This document shows, one piece after another, positions 22,787 through 35,188 of a stretch of DNA of 64,000 bases. Location of the stretch: the NCBI GenBank assembly GCA_958450325.1, contig OY288242.1, positions 66,603,562 to 66,667,561 on the forward strand, given 5' to 3'. Each line of letters begins with the position of its first letter. Position 1 is the first letter of the stretch. The translations under genes and the position numbers were made by a program. Below the pieces are notes generated by a model. The model was not told the DNA's origin and made no database searches. It worked only from the letters and a program-made list of their open reading frames with translations. The stretch is from Agrostemma githago (lineage: Eukaryota > Streptophyta > Magnoliopsida > Caryophyllales > Caryophyllaceae).

Positions 22787-23028
22787 GGTACCCGTATCGC
22801 AATGCAAAAGGGACGAATCCCATAAACTCTGAAATCCAAATGGGTCGTAGTCTGTGCACAGTCCACCAAGATATAGAATGGGATCGAATGGGCCCGAACT
22901 CCCACAAATTTCAGTGGCGACTCCAACTTCGATTTAAATTTCAATTCGAGATCCATCTCACATGAGATTCATTCGCCTACCCAAACCCGCGCGTGGCTGC
23001 GTCGGGGTAGACCTATGTCATGTCCACA
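22787..23028 (+). other. 3' end of the solo LTR
   Basis: Contains TTCAGTGGCGACTCCAAC and ends TGTCCACA before the TSD AACCT. The GTGGCGACTCC phrase is commonly seen near the LTR/primer-site junction of plant gypsy elements. Confidence 0.6.
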
Positions 23029-23064
23029 AACCTTCATTTTTTTTGTGGATAATGAAGATGAATA

Positions 23065-26000
23065 TGTAACACCCGCTATTTTTCCTTGCGTTTTATTCTT
23101 TTTGTTACGACTTTGTCATAACTCTGTCAAATTTTGGCCTTATGTTTCTTCATTTTTCCAAGCTTTATTTTCAATTTTGAGTTTAATGATATTTATTTAT
23201 ATTTTAAAAAATTTTTTAATTCTTTTAAATCTATTTATTTGATTTTCATCGTAAATTAATTATTTTCCGCAAGGAATTCTACTTCTCTACGAATTAACGT
23301 TTTTAAGCTCGGATTTAAGTTATTTCGTTTCCTACAAATGTCTAAAAATATTTATATAATATTTTCAACTAAGAAATATTTTCATTTACGAAAATTTGGC
23401 CATTAATGATTTTATCACGAAGTTTCGTAAATAACTATTTTCCAACACGAGGTTTACTTGAATTACTTCGAAATGCCTTTTACTATTTTACGATCCTTCT
23501 TTTTATCAACTTACAAATCATTTGAGATATTTTCCCCTTGTTTTGGACCGACTCACCCCCCCTGTGACTCACCCATTACATTTTTTTATAACCTTTCATT
23601 TTATAAAAACGATTTAAGAAATTAGATAATTCTTCACTACCATTTATTGGGATGACTCATGCACAACTCTTTATGCTCCATTCTCTTCATTTTGGCTGCA
23701 TGTTTTAGTCCAGTTTCACCTTGTTTTCATCAAACATTAATATTATTCAAACATATGAAACCATCCATTTTTTCCTTATATTCAATTCTACACTTAAAGA
23801 AAAAAAATCCCTTTCTTCTACTTCTTTTGGCCGTGTCATTAGCAGCCCCTCAAGGCTTATTCTTGCTTCAATTCAAGCCATAATTGTCTCATTTTTATCG
23901 TCAAATTAATCGTTATTCCGATCCTTTCGTTAAGGTAATAATTGATGTTGTTTTCGATCATTATTTACCTTGATTTTATGAGTTTTTCTCATGGTATTTT
24001 CTACCATGATTCTCGTGTATTGTAGACTTCTTGAACGATCTCGAAGCCGACGAATATTTTATCGATTCCGATTTGGACTAGAGGTAACGTCGATGTTACT
24101 CGGTATTACTTGATTTTAATTGAGTATTTGCATGTATATATTTTTATGTTTTATTTTGGCAATATATGTATGTCATAAAATCTGGAAAATTTTTAAAAGT
24201 TTGAAATTTGCATGTTTCGGTATTTTTATCGCTTTTACGAGATTAACGATTAAATCGTCATATTAATTTGTAAAATCGTAATATTCGGCCTAAACATGTA
24301 TATATGTTTATATACTGGAAAAAAATTGTTTTTGATGATTTCTAATAATTTAGTATTTTTCTGATATTTTAGTTATCGATTATTGAATTATTACCATTTA
24401 CGGACAAAAACGATTAAAAGCCGATTTTTAGTTCTAGTACCTAAACATTTTATTTTAATCTGATTTTTGACGTGGTGAAACTTTATGATGAAATAGAATT
24501 TTATGAATTTTTTCATAATTTTCGGAATTGTTAAGTGGATGAATTAATTAATCACTTTAAATCATCGTTTATCGTTAAAACCGTGTTTGTCGTTTAAATT
24601 CTCGATTTCTAGTCCTATGATTAAATCTGGAAAAAAATGTGATTCTGATGATTTCATATTAAAATGCGATTTTATGATTTTTAGTGCCTTAATAAATGTT
24701 CGGAACGATATGTTTTATTAGTGGAATCGTTAATTGTGAAAACGGATTTTAAAGACGGTTTTGACGGAATTTATTAAATCTGGAATTTTTGGAATTCTGG
24801 AAAATGGTAGATTCTGGAAAATCATGAATTTTGGGTTTAATAATAATTTTTGGATATTAATACTTAAATCGTTTTGTAATTACTATTTTTGTTAATCGTT
24901 ATTGTCGAGATTGGACAATTAACGAGAAAATGTTTTAAAAACCGAGTTTTAGGATTCTGGAAAATTTTCTTTTCTGGACAGAATGTCCATAAATATATTT
25001 TAACCATTTTACGTAATTTTTGTACTATTTATTAAAGTCTTTAATTAATAAGTATTGATTTTCGAACAAATTGTGATTTATCGTTAAAATGCTTCGTTTT
25101 ACCTAAAAGAATTATTTTTCCAGCAATTTTGAAAGTATTTAAATCTGAAACTTTAAGAGTTAAATCATCCCTTAACATATTCTAAATATATTCAGTGGTT
25201 TAATTAAATAAAAGACGTTAAAAGATTTAATTTGACATTTGCCGTAAAATCTTATTTATAATCGTATTGTCGAAACTAATAATAATTAGGGAATTATAGT
25301 TTTGTAAATTTTGGAAACACCCTAATTAGTGGTATTTAAAATGTTTAAAACATTTCTAAATCAATTTATAAACACTTGTATGACGTTTCAATATTAACTC
25401 AAATGTTCTCGTTTTGAGAATTAATATCGTTAAGGCCGAAAGTACTAGTTTTATAAACCTATATCGTTGACTAAAAATGTGTTATTAGTATAAACTAGTA
25501 TTTTGCTATTTAGATATGATGCTATTTTTAGTAAGTTTCTAAAAATAGAAAGTTTCATAAAATAGAAAGTTTCCTCTTTTGGAAAGTGATTCCTTTTCAT
25601 TTTGTTCTCTTATTGTTTATTTGGAATACATCTTTTAAATATCGATAATGGATTGTTTTTGAGTTATGGAATAAGGATAAGTGTGGGTTTAGAGTAATAT
25701 ACTCTAGGATGTATGTTTTGCCATCAACTATAAAGCTGGTGTGTCTATGTTGAGACACATTGGTCGTTGAACTGAGCTTGGGTTGTGTTCATGAGTGTGT
25801 ATATTTTGACCTTAAACTTAGATATCGCATCGTGTAAGTCGCCGTCGGGTTGAACTGGATTACGGTTGGTGTCCAGGAGGGGTGTACATTACTTAAGCCA
25901 GGACCTCGCTGCACGCAGTCCTGTTATAGTTGAGTTGCCTAGTTAGAGACCGAAGTCTGATTTGTTTTGACTAAGTTCTCGAAGCTAGTTTAGTATTGTC

Positions 26001-26568
26001 CTAGTGAAAGTCTAGATTCTACATTAATCCTATCCATAACGCCATTTTGAAAATTTTTATTATTATCGATATAATTTTGATTTGCAGGTTGGCAAGTGTT
26101 TTATGTTTTCTCCGGAAAACACATTTTTATTATATTGTTTCGATACGTGAAGTTTTTCACTGAAAACTTATTTTCATTATAATGTTTTACTGTTTTCCGT
26201 CTTTACTATTTTTCCTATATTAGTAATTACTGTTTTTAAATCCTGTTATACGGCTGGGAGAACGTTGACGTTGCTCCCCACTGATTGTGGCTGTTATGTT
26301 TTTAACATGGCAGGTATATGTGTTTCCCTTCGGGTGGGCTAGCGAGCAGTTATGGATCCTGCTTGTTTTAATAAGATCGTTGTATTATGGATTGTTAAAA
26401 CCCTATTTATGGATTCCATTTTATTTTTATTTTGTAGCCATTTTTATTTTATGGCTTATGTATTGACTTACCATTTTTATTTAATTAAGACATAGCTACA
26501 GTGTGTTATAATCCCACTTCTACAGTGTTTCCGCCACTGTATTGCGTTAGAATTTCTAGGGGATTACA
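23065..26568 (+). repeat. Left LTR of element B
   Basis: Complete 3.5-kb LTR, very AT-rich. Its 3' third (about 25660-26030) holds a block shared with element D: CCATCAACTATAAAGCTGGT, GGACCTCGCTGCACGCAGTC and GAGTTGCCTAGTTAGAGAC. The small ORFs 23659-23883 and 23721-23909 are duplicated in the right LTR. Confidence 0.9.
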
Positions 26569-26570
26569 GT

Positions 26571-26582
26571 TGGTATCCGAGC
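26571..26582 (+). promoter_or_regulatory. Primer binding site of element B
   Basis: TGGTATCCGAGC, one mismatch from the initiator-Met tRNA complement, lies two bases after the LTR end. Confidence 0.8.
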
Positions 26583-29500
26583 ATCACTGCTCCCAACGCT
26601 TACACCTGAAATTATGGAAAATACCAGTAAATTATTTAAACAGTAAATAAAAATATGATTAGAAATGGGTAGAAAGAAGTAAGGACTTAACTGTTAGGTT
26701 TATATGTTCTTGTAACTCAATGACTAGCATTGAATATTTGTTTCTTTTATCGAGAACAAGATGAATGAACAAGATGTTGGTAGGATGCTGCTCCTGATCG
26801 GGACAAGACCTGCTTAGAACTATCTCCGCCTACTAACTCGAGTGAACAACTTGGTCCTTCAAGAAATATGTCGATGGTGACTTTTCAGCTCCGGTTCTGT
26901 TTGCTTAAGCTACAGGCCAGATGATCAAGAGTAAATTCCAGTTCCGTGAAGGTGCAACAGACTCAGATGTGAAATCACTTTGAATCCTGATGGAGCGACC
27001 CAATACTAATGTGCTCGTATCCCTACGAGATGATGAAGATATCCCGAGAATTCCTTTGTGAATCCGTAGAGGTCCGAACTTTCCCTTCTCATTCTAAGTC
27101 GTTATCATCTAGTTAATTGATTCTTTTTTTCCTGCTTCTGCCTTTTTCCAATCCTTCTCTTATTAATTCTTGTCCTCATTCTTGTGAAAAATCTTCGATT
27201 TATTTCTCATACTTAACCATCTTCCTCTTGAGATTCTATGGTTAGACCGAATTCTGTCTTAGTGAACCCGTGTTATAGATGTTTGAGGTTTAGTAAACCC
27301 TTGTTACATGGTTTGAGGATTATGAGCGATACTCTGTTATCTATCTTAGAAAGCTTTTGAGGATCGATTTGAATGATAAAATGTCAATTAATGGAATTAG
27401 GTTGGTACTTATGATTTTGAACCTTGGGTTATAGGTTACTTGATTTTTTTTGGAGGACTTAGAGTTGAACATATTTTGGAGTAGTAAGAATATATCATAT
27501 TTGATGGTAACCCAGTACCTAGAACTTATAACCGAACTAAGTGTAATTGATAATATTACTTTGAGATTCCTACCTAATGTTGACTTAATGGACTAATTGT
27601 GGAATTTTGGGATCATAAATCACTGTTTAAGATGTTAGTCTGAGTATTGTGGTACCATTTCTGGTCCTCATTAATGTTTAGTAAATTTTTGTTGACATAG
27701 ATTACTCGTATTTCTTAAGGATTAGATTGTTGATCGTTGTTTAAGGTTGTAACCTATGAACTTTGGAGTTGAGTGATCTAACTTGGATAAATTGTTGTTG
27801 TCCCTGGAGAAGAGAACTATCTTGCACAATCACAGTTTGGTTTTATTGTGTTGTTTTGACGAATACTATTATACGGATCATCTTATTGGGACTATTATAA
27901 CCCTAGACCAACGAAATTGTGGCTTCGTTGAGTTAATAAATATTTTGCTGGTTTCACTGATACAATGAGAAATTTGGTGGAATTTTTAGAAATCTTAGCC
28001 CAATGACGTGTTTGAAGATGTGAGTGTTTGCGCCATTACCTATAGGTTGAGCGTATTTGAGGATTTGTTATACTTTCCCCAACTTCTTTACTTGTGGCAT
28101 TATAACATGTTGGTGATCATTTTGAGGATTCTGTGCCCGAACATTGTTAATTGGTGGATTTTATTTAGTGTTCCTTACTCGAGAAATTTGAAGTATACCT
28201 CGAGTTCAGACCTTATGAGCTTTGAATTACGAGCCTTAGTGATTACAAGTTTGGGTATGTTTTGATGACCGTTGGAATCTTAATTAATGGATTAGTCTAA
28301 AGCATTTGTGGATTAGTATTGTATCACTTGAACGATTGGATAGTCACGTAAGACATTTTTTTTTGAGATACTGACCGAGTAGTACCACGTAGTGCCTAAT
28401 ATTGGACTTAACGTTATTTGATGGAAATTAGGGACCCGTGTCGTGGGAGTTGTACCGGGAATCTCGAGATGGTTAATTTAATTCTTCAGTCCTTGAGAGT
28501 TCTATTTGACTCTCAAATCCGTCCTCCTCTTAGCTTCTCTTGAATCTCGCTTCTTCTTCTTCAGCCAATCCCTTTCGACTTCTTTATCGGGTTTGAAAAC
28601 TTTTGTTTCGATTTGTCGTTGACTTTGACTCTATTTACCCATTTATTATTTTTCCCCACACTTGTGTTATGAAAAGTTTGACTAATCTACAAATTTTTGA
28701 TTTTCATGAAATTTTAACATTTTGAACCATAATTTCAAATTTTAAAACTCCCCATTTTGTAAAAACTTTGAACAATTTAGCATTTTGAGATTTCGTGAAA
28801 TTTTAACACCTTGAGTTATAAATTTCATAACCGTATACTTCATTTTTGTTTTATTTTTGGTTGATAACACATGTTTAGACATGTTTCGAAATGCCTTAAC
28901 CAATTATTTCAAAGTATTTCGAAATTGATTCAAATTTTGATTTTTCAAGCGAACGGAATTTTATGAAGACTTTCTCATTTCCAAGAACTTCGATTTCTAT
29001 ATGATTATGACATAAAACGTTTTAACATTGTCAAAATTATTTTGTATGTTCAAGTTTGATAACATTTTTTAAAACTTTCATAGTTACTTTGATAACATTT
29101 TCGAAATTTTAACGTTTTGGAATTAGTTTTCGTTTTATTGTTGGTGGACTTTTGAATCTGTTATTGAAAATGTTTGACGACTTGTTCGATTTTTACTAAC
29201 TACAAAATTTGATTTCTCCGAACTAAATTTTGTTTCTTCAAAAAAAAAATATATAAATATTTTCGATTTTCCTAATCAAATTGTTTAATTTTGTTTTGCA
29301 AATGTTTTTGGTTACCCTGTTTCCTTCGAGTTTGTTAACAAATATTATTTAACAACGTTATTTTATCAAATAACTTTACTTTACGATTTCACTAGTTTAG
29401 AAGATTTTAAATTCCGGGTAGCTTAGCCCAATTCCTCTTGAAATAAATTCACGTATCTTCGATTTTGTATCACTTCGAAAGTTGTAAAATTTTCTTTTAA

Positions 29501-29611
29501 AACAAAATTCTTCACAAATTTGTATCCCCATCTTTTCGAGTAGGGTAATCTTGATTTTTTTTTTGCTTATTTTCAGTTTCGAGGACGAAACTTTCTTTTA
29601 GTGAGGACGAT
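26583..29611 (+). other. Interior of element B without recognisable genes
   Basis: No frame encodes a retroviral domain. Short frames (27783-27968, 28008-28265) are AT-biased and unlikely to be real. The interior is partly homologous to that of element D, for example a GGTGGATTTTRTTTAGTG stretch near 28150. The polypurine-like GTGAGGACGAT precedes the right LTR. Confidence 0.6.
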
Positions 29612-32600
29612 TGTAACACCCTCTATTTTTCCTTGCGTTTTATTCTTTTCGTTATGATTTCGTCATAACTCTGTCAAATTTTGGCCTTATGTTTCTTCAT
29701 TTTTCCAAGCTTTATTTTCAATTTTGAGTTTAATGATATTTATTTATATTTTAAAAATATTTTTAATTTTTTTAAATCTATTTATTTGATTTTCATCGTA
29801 AATTAATTATTTTCCGCAAGGAATTCTACTTCTCTACGAATTAACGTTTTTAAGCTCGGATTTAAGTTATTTCGTTTCCTACAAATGTCTAAAAATATTT
29901 ATATAATATTTTCAACTAAGAAATATTTTCATTTACGAAAATTTGGCCATTAATGATTTTATCACGAAATTTCGTAAATAACTAATTTCAAACGCGAGGT
30001 TTACTTGAATTACTTCGAAATGCCTTTAACTATTTTACGATCCTTCTTTTTATCAACTTACAAATCATTTGAGATATTTTCCCCATGTTTTGGACCGACT
30101 CACCCCCCCTGTGACTCACCCATTACATTTTTTTTATAACCTTTCATTTTATAAAAACGATTTAAGAAATTAGATAATTCTTCACTACCATTTATTGGGA
30201 TGACTCATGCACAACTCTTCATGCTCCATTCTCTTCATTTTGGCTGCACGTTTTAGTCTAGTTTCACCTTGTTTTCATCAAACATTAATATTATTCAAAC
30301 ATATGAAACCATTCATTTTTTCCTTATATTCATTTCTACACTTAAACAACAAAAATCCCTTTCTTCTACTTCTTTTGGCCGTGTCATCAGCAGCCCCTCA
30401 AGGCTTATTCTTGCTTCAATTCAAGCCATAATGGTCTCATTTTTATCGTCAAATTAATCGTTATTCCGATCCTTTCGTTAAGGTAATAATCGATGTTGTT
30501 TTCGATCATTATTTACCTTGATTTTATGAGTTTTTCTCATGGTATTTTCTGCCATGATTCTCGTGTATTGTAGACTTCTTGAACGATCTCGAAGCCGACG
30601 AATGTGTATTTTCTTGAACGATCTCGTGTATTTTCTCATGTGTATTTTTGACGTGGTGAAACTTTCTGATGAAATAGAAATTTCTGAATTTTTTCATAAT
30701 TTTCGGAATTGTTAAGTGGATGAATTAATTAATCACTTTAAATCATCGTTTATCGTTAAAACCGTGTTTGTCGTTTAAATTCTCGATTTCTAGTCCTATG
30801 ATTAAATCTGGAAAAAAATGTGATTCTGATGATTTCATATTAAAATGTGATTTTATGATATTTAGTGCCTTAATAAATGTTCGGAACGATAAGTTTTATT
30901 AGTGGAATCGTTAATTGTGAAAACGGGTTTTAAAGACGGTTTTGACGGGATTTATTAAATCTGAAATTTTTGGAAATCTGGAAAATGGTAGATTCTGGAA
31001 AATCATGAATTTTGGGTTTAATAATAATTTTTGGATATTAATACTTAAATCGTTTTGTAATTACTATTTTTGTTAATCGTTATTGTCGAGATTGGACGAT
31101 TAATGAGAAACGCTTTAAAAACCGAGTTTTAGGATTCTGGAAAATTTTCTTTTCTGGACAGAATATCCATAAATATATTTTAACCATTTTACGTAATTTT
31201 TGTACTATTTATTAAAGTCTTTAATTAATAAGTATTGATTTTCGGACAAATTGTGATTTATCGTTAAAATGCTTCGTTTTACCTAAAAGAATTATTTTTC
31301 CAGCAATTTTGAAAGTATTTAAATCTGAAACTTTAAGAGTTAAATCATCCCTTAACATATTCTAAATATATTCAATGGTTTAATTAAATAAAAGACGTTA
31401 AAAGATTTAATTTGACATTTGCCGTAAAATCTTATTTATAATCGTATTGTCGAAACTAATAATAATTAGGGAATTTTAGTTTTGTAAATTTTGGAAACAC
31501 CCTAATTAGTAGTATTTAAAATGTTTAAAACATTTCTAAATCAATTTATAAACACTTGTATGACGTTTCAATATTAACTCAAATGTTCTCGTTTTGAGAA
31601 TTAATATCGTTAAGGCCGAAAGTATTAGTTTTATATACCTACATCGTTGACTAAAAATGTGTTATTAGTATAAACTAGTATTTTGCTATTTAGATATGAT
31701 GATATATTTAGTAAGTTTCTAAAAATAGAAAGTTTCATAAAATAGAAAGTTTCCTCTTTTGGAAAGTGATTCCTTTTCATTTTGTTCTTTTATTGTTTAT
31801 GTGGAATACATCTTTTAAATATCGATACTGGATTGTTTTGGAGTTATGGAATAAAGATAAGTGTGGGTTTAGAGTAATATACTCTAGGATGTATGTTATG
31901 CCATCAACTATAAAGCTGGTGTGTCTATGTTTAGACACATTGGTCGTTGAACTGAGCTTATTGGTTTGTGTTCAGGAGTGTGTATATTTTGACCTTAAAC
32001 TTAGATATCGCATCGTGTAAGTCGCCGTCGGGTTGAACTGGATTACGGTTGGTGTCCAGGAGGGGTGTACATTACTTAAGCCAGGACCTCGCTGCACGCA
32101 GTCCTGTTATAGTTGAGTTGCCTAGTTAGAGACCGAAGTCTGATTTGTTTTGACTAAGTTCTCGAAGCTAGTTTAGTATTGTCCTAGTGAAAGTCTAGAT
32201 TCTACATTAATCCTATCCATAACGCCATTTTGAATATTTTTATTATTATCGATATAATTTTGATTTGCAGGTTGGCAAGTGTTTTATGTTTTCTCCGGAA
32301 AACACATTTTTATTATATTGTTTCGATACGTGAAGTTTTTCACTGAAAACTTATTTTCATTATAATGTTTTACTGTTTTCCGTCTTTACTATTTTTCCTA
32401 TATTAGTAATTACTGTTTTTAAATCCTATTATACGGCTGGGAGAACGTTGACGTTGCTCCCCACTGATTGTGGCTGTTATGTTTTTAACATGGCAGGTAT
32501 ATGTGTTTCCCTTCGGGTGGGCTAGCGAGCAGTTATGGATCCTGCTTGTTTTAATAAGATCGTTGTATTGTGGATTGTTAAAACCCTATTTATGGATTCC

Positions 32601-32751
32601 ATTTTATTTTTATTTTGTAGCCATTTTTATTTTATGGCTTATGTATTGACTTTCCATTTTTATTTAATTAAGATATAGCTACAGTGTGTTATAATCCCAC
32701 TTCTACAGTGTTTCCGCCACTGTATTGCGTTAGAATTTCTAGAGGATTACA
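29612..32751 (+). repeat. Right LTR of element B, internally deleted
   Basis: Matches the left LTR except that the left-LTR segment from about 24053 to 24468 is missing. At the breakpoint (about 30600-30655) lies filler made of repeated pieces of the adjoining TCTTGAACGATCTCGTGTAT sequence. Confidence 0.88.
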
Positions 32752-32869
32752 GAATAACTTTGTAAATACTAAAAAATGGTATGAAAAATAAAACAAGCAT
32801 GAAGATGAAGATGATTAAACGCATGATACCCTAATCCTAAGGTATTCTACAGCTGCGTGATTCTACAAC

Positions 32870-34340
32870 ATAATGAGTGTGACTATTCAACTGAAAGTGT
32901 GTGACTATAGAACTTATAATGTGTGACTATTTTCAGGTTTTTTTTATTTACGTTCAAGATTCCACGTTCGTCAAATCCCTACTTCCGAACCTCGACGATT
33001 TTCAGGTATTTGTTTTTACCTTTTTAGAACATCTTTAAAATAATTAATCATCTTCATCTTCATGCTTGTTTTATTTTTCGTTCCTTCTTTTTTTTTGGTA
33101 TTTATAATATTATTCATCTTCATTATTCACAAAAAAAATGAAGGTTGAATATGGATTAATGGAGGTTGAATATTTAATGAATATTTTAATAATTTTCTCT
33201 GATTCGTAGGTATAATATTCTTTCTAATTATGAATGTGACTTTGCTAATGATGATTGAAATATAATTAACTGTATGGCTTTTATTTTCCATTTTACTGTT
33301 TTAGTTTTGTAGTCACACACTTCAGGTTGTATAGTCAAACAGTTGATGTTGTATAGTTACACTCATTATATTGTAGAATCACACATATTCTAGCAGTGAT
33401 TAGTGTGTAATCATCTTTGCTAATGATGATTGAAGTATAAATAAGTATAATTTAGTTGTATAGTCACAGAGATTAGGTTGTATAGTCACACAGCTGAAGT
33501 TGTATAGTCACACTCGTTACGTTGTAGGATCACAGTCATTATGTTGTAAGATCACACCATTTATGGTGTATAGTCACACAGTTAAAGTTGTATAGTCACA
33601 CTCATTATGCTGTACAATCACGCAGTTGTACAGTCATTGTAGTCACATATTCAGTTGTATAGTCATATTCATTGTGTGATTTAGATTGATTGTGTGTTTT
33701 GTCGCAGCGAAATGACTGGTGGAAAGAGGAATGTTGCTAAAAAGGGCGGTGGGAAGAAGGTCGTGGAAGATACAATGGTCAACCACGTAATTGGACAACG
33801 TATTGTTGCGCATGTACCGGAGATCATCGTTAAGCTCTTGATTGTTTGTATGGGATAAAATGTTTGCTTTAGGATGGACGTACTATATGTAAAGGATGTT
33901 TGGTGTGTTAGAATGTTTTTATTTTCGACAAACTATATGTAAATGATGGACTTTTTCTAATGTAAATATATTTCCATCGCTATTTTCTGGTTTCATAATT
34001 AATCACGCGAGGTCTATAGCAAAATCACTTATCCTTTCACCTTTAAAACCACGCAGCTATGCACCAATTGGTTTGTAGCCAAAAGTGGTCGTATTTGTAT
34101 AGTCACATTCGCCTTGTTGTATAGTCACCCTCGCTATGTTGTATAGTTACACTCCTAATATTGTATAACCGGGACAGATTTTGTTTTTTCATTTTGTATA
34201 GTCACACTCGACATGCGGTAGAATCACACTCATTAAGTTATAGAATCACACTCATTTTGTGCGTAATGTCAAACGTCAACATAATGAGTGTGACTATACA
34301 ACATAATGAATGTGACTATACAAATGAAAGTGTGTGACCT
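32870..34340 (+). repeat. GTATAGTCACAC motif array, right part of MULE2
   Basis: More than 20 variants of TTGTATAGTCACAC, TTGTAGAATCACAC and CACTCATTATG occur. A few are in reverse complement (GTGTGACTATACAA near 34300 and 32880). The array surrounds the short exon at 33712. Confidence 0.85.
33712..33858 (+). pseudogene. Remnant first exon of a MULE2 gene
   Basis: Following TTTTGTCGCAG, a good splice acceptor, ATG opens a 48-codon frame with a Lys/Gly-rich start (MTGGKRNVAKKGGGKKVVED). The large MULE gene begins the same way after its own 5' UTR intron (MVKRGKMVV...KKGDGKKQV). The frame stops at 33856-33858, well before any domain, so this is probably a deleted or truncated gene. Confidence 0.5.
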
Positions 34341-34947
34341 TGCAATTCTGCAAAAACATTACGCACTAAATGAGTTGTTCTTTTTTTAATTAGAATGTTT
34401 TTACAGTCAATCAAAATAATATTTCCAATTATAACGTATTAATTAGAATGTTTTTTTGTTGGATGAATGAAGTTGGAAGATGAAGTTGTTCTTTTTTTCG
34501 GATGAACGAACCTTGAAGATGAAGAAATTCTTCTTTTTTTGTTGGATGAATGAAACTTCAAGAAGTTGTTCTTTTTGTGGGATGAATGAAACTTGAAGAT
34601 GGAGATGAAGATGAATGAAGGTTGAAGAATTTGGGGTTATAATTTATGAAGACAAAATATTGAAATTATGAAGCATGTAGAGAGGGAGTGGTTTGATGAG
34701 TAGAAAAAATTTGGGTGATAGAAATGAATTAGTTTGAATTGCGTTGAGAAAGGTTAGTATGATTGATAGTGTGAGAGGGGCAAAGTTGTTGCTGCTACTG
34801 CTGCTGTCAGGGTGCTGCGATTGATTGAACCTTTTGCCCATTTTTTTATATAACACACCATCCATCTAAGCCATCCATCCAACACAAGATCAAGGGCTAA
34901 CACCACATTCCCAACTTCCCAATCCACCACCAACTTCCTTGATCCTA

Positions 34948-34950
<3 letters not shown>

Positions 34951-35009
<59 letters not shown>
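34951..35009. repeat. (AT)n(GT)n microsatellite
   Basis: About 20 AT units then about 10 GT units follow directly after the MULE2 right end. Confidence 0.95.
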
Positions 35010-35012
<3 letters not shown>

Positions 35013-35180
35013 TATGAAACATAATATGTGGATGTCCATCGGGCCTTATAGACCATTATGGTGTAACCCTAGATGTAGCATGTACTATATATATGACCCT
35101 TGATGGGATGAATAAACACCTCTCTGATTTCTCTCATTCTCTCGTCTCTCTACTTTCTCTTCTTTCTTCCTTTCACAACA
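35010..35180 (+). mobile_element. Solo LTR of a short-LTR copia-like family
   Basis: The 171-bp block starts TGTTATGAAACATAATATG and ends TTTCACAACA. It has the same layout as the 173-bp LTRs of element E (TGTTATGAAATCATATTAG ... AACA): a GTGGATGTCCATCGGGC phrase, a TATATAT box and a terminal CT-rich stretch. It sits between microsatellites, so its TSD cannot be recognised. Confidence 0.65.
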
Positions 35181-35188
35181 ATATATAT

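Larger units (their letters stand above)
9586..23028 (+). mobile_element. Solo LTR (about 2.42 kb of own sequence) carrying two nested insertions
   Basis: It starts TGTAGACACCCACATTTGG and ends GTCATGTCCACA, flanked by the 5-bp TSD AACCT. Removing the CACTA element (3,201 bp plus TSD) and LTR element A (7,815 bp plus TSD) leaves 2,419 bp with no second LTR, primer site or coding domain between the TSDs. That is what recombination between two LTRs leaves. A TATA box (10093) and a GTGGCGACTCC motif near the end (22914) suit a gypsy LTR. The family is not identified. Confidence 0.75.
23065..32751 (+). mobile_element. LTR retrotransposon B, non-autonomous (9.7 kb)
   Basis: Two LTRs (3,504 and 3,140 bp; TGTAACACCC ... 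GGATTACA) surround a 3.0-kb interior. The TSD GAATA (23060-23064 and 32752-32756) is perfect. A primer site of the Met-initiator type follows the left LTR, and a TTTCGAGGACGAAAC / GTGAGGACGAT purine tract precedes the right one, an arrangement familiar from chromovirus-type gypsy elements. No gag-pol frame remains. Element D is a related copy. Confidence 0.9.
8633..34950. mobile_element. MULE2: TA-tract element of a second family, interrupted by nested insertions
   Basis: The left end (AGAGGGGATCAAGGGAGTT, then CTTGATCTTCCATCCATC) and the reverse complement of the right end (TAGTAGGATCAAGGAAGTTG, then CTTGATCTTGTGTTGGATGG) are imperfect inverted repeats. Both ends abut (TA)n. Own sequence is 8633-9585, 23034-23064 and 32757-34950, about 3.2 kb. 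Inserted within it are a solo LTR (TSD AACCT) and LTR element B (TSD GAATA). Internal DNA repeats GTATAGTCACAC, a motif not seen in the other family. One short exon (33712) resembles the first exon of the large MULE gene. No transposase remains. Confidence 0.65.

Noticed and set aside
23659..23909. Short hydrophobic ORFs repeated at 30207-30457
   Set aside because: Duplicate positions in the LTRs of element B; T-rich DNA gives Phe/Leu/Ile-rich frames.
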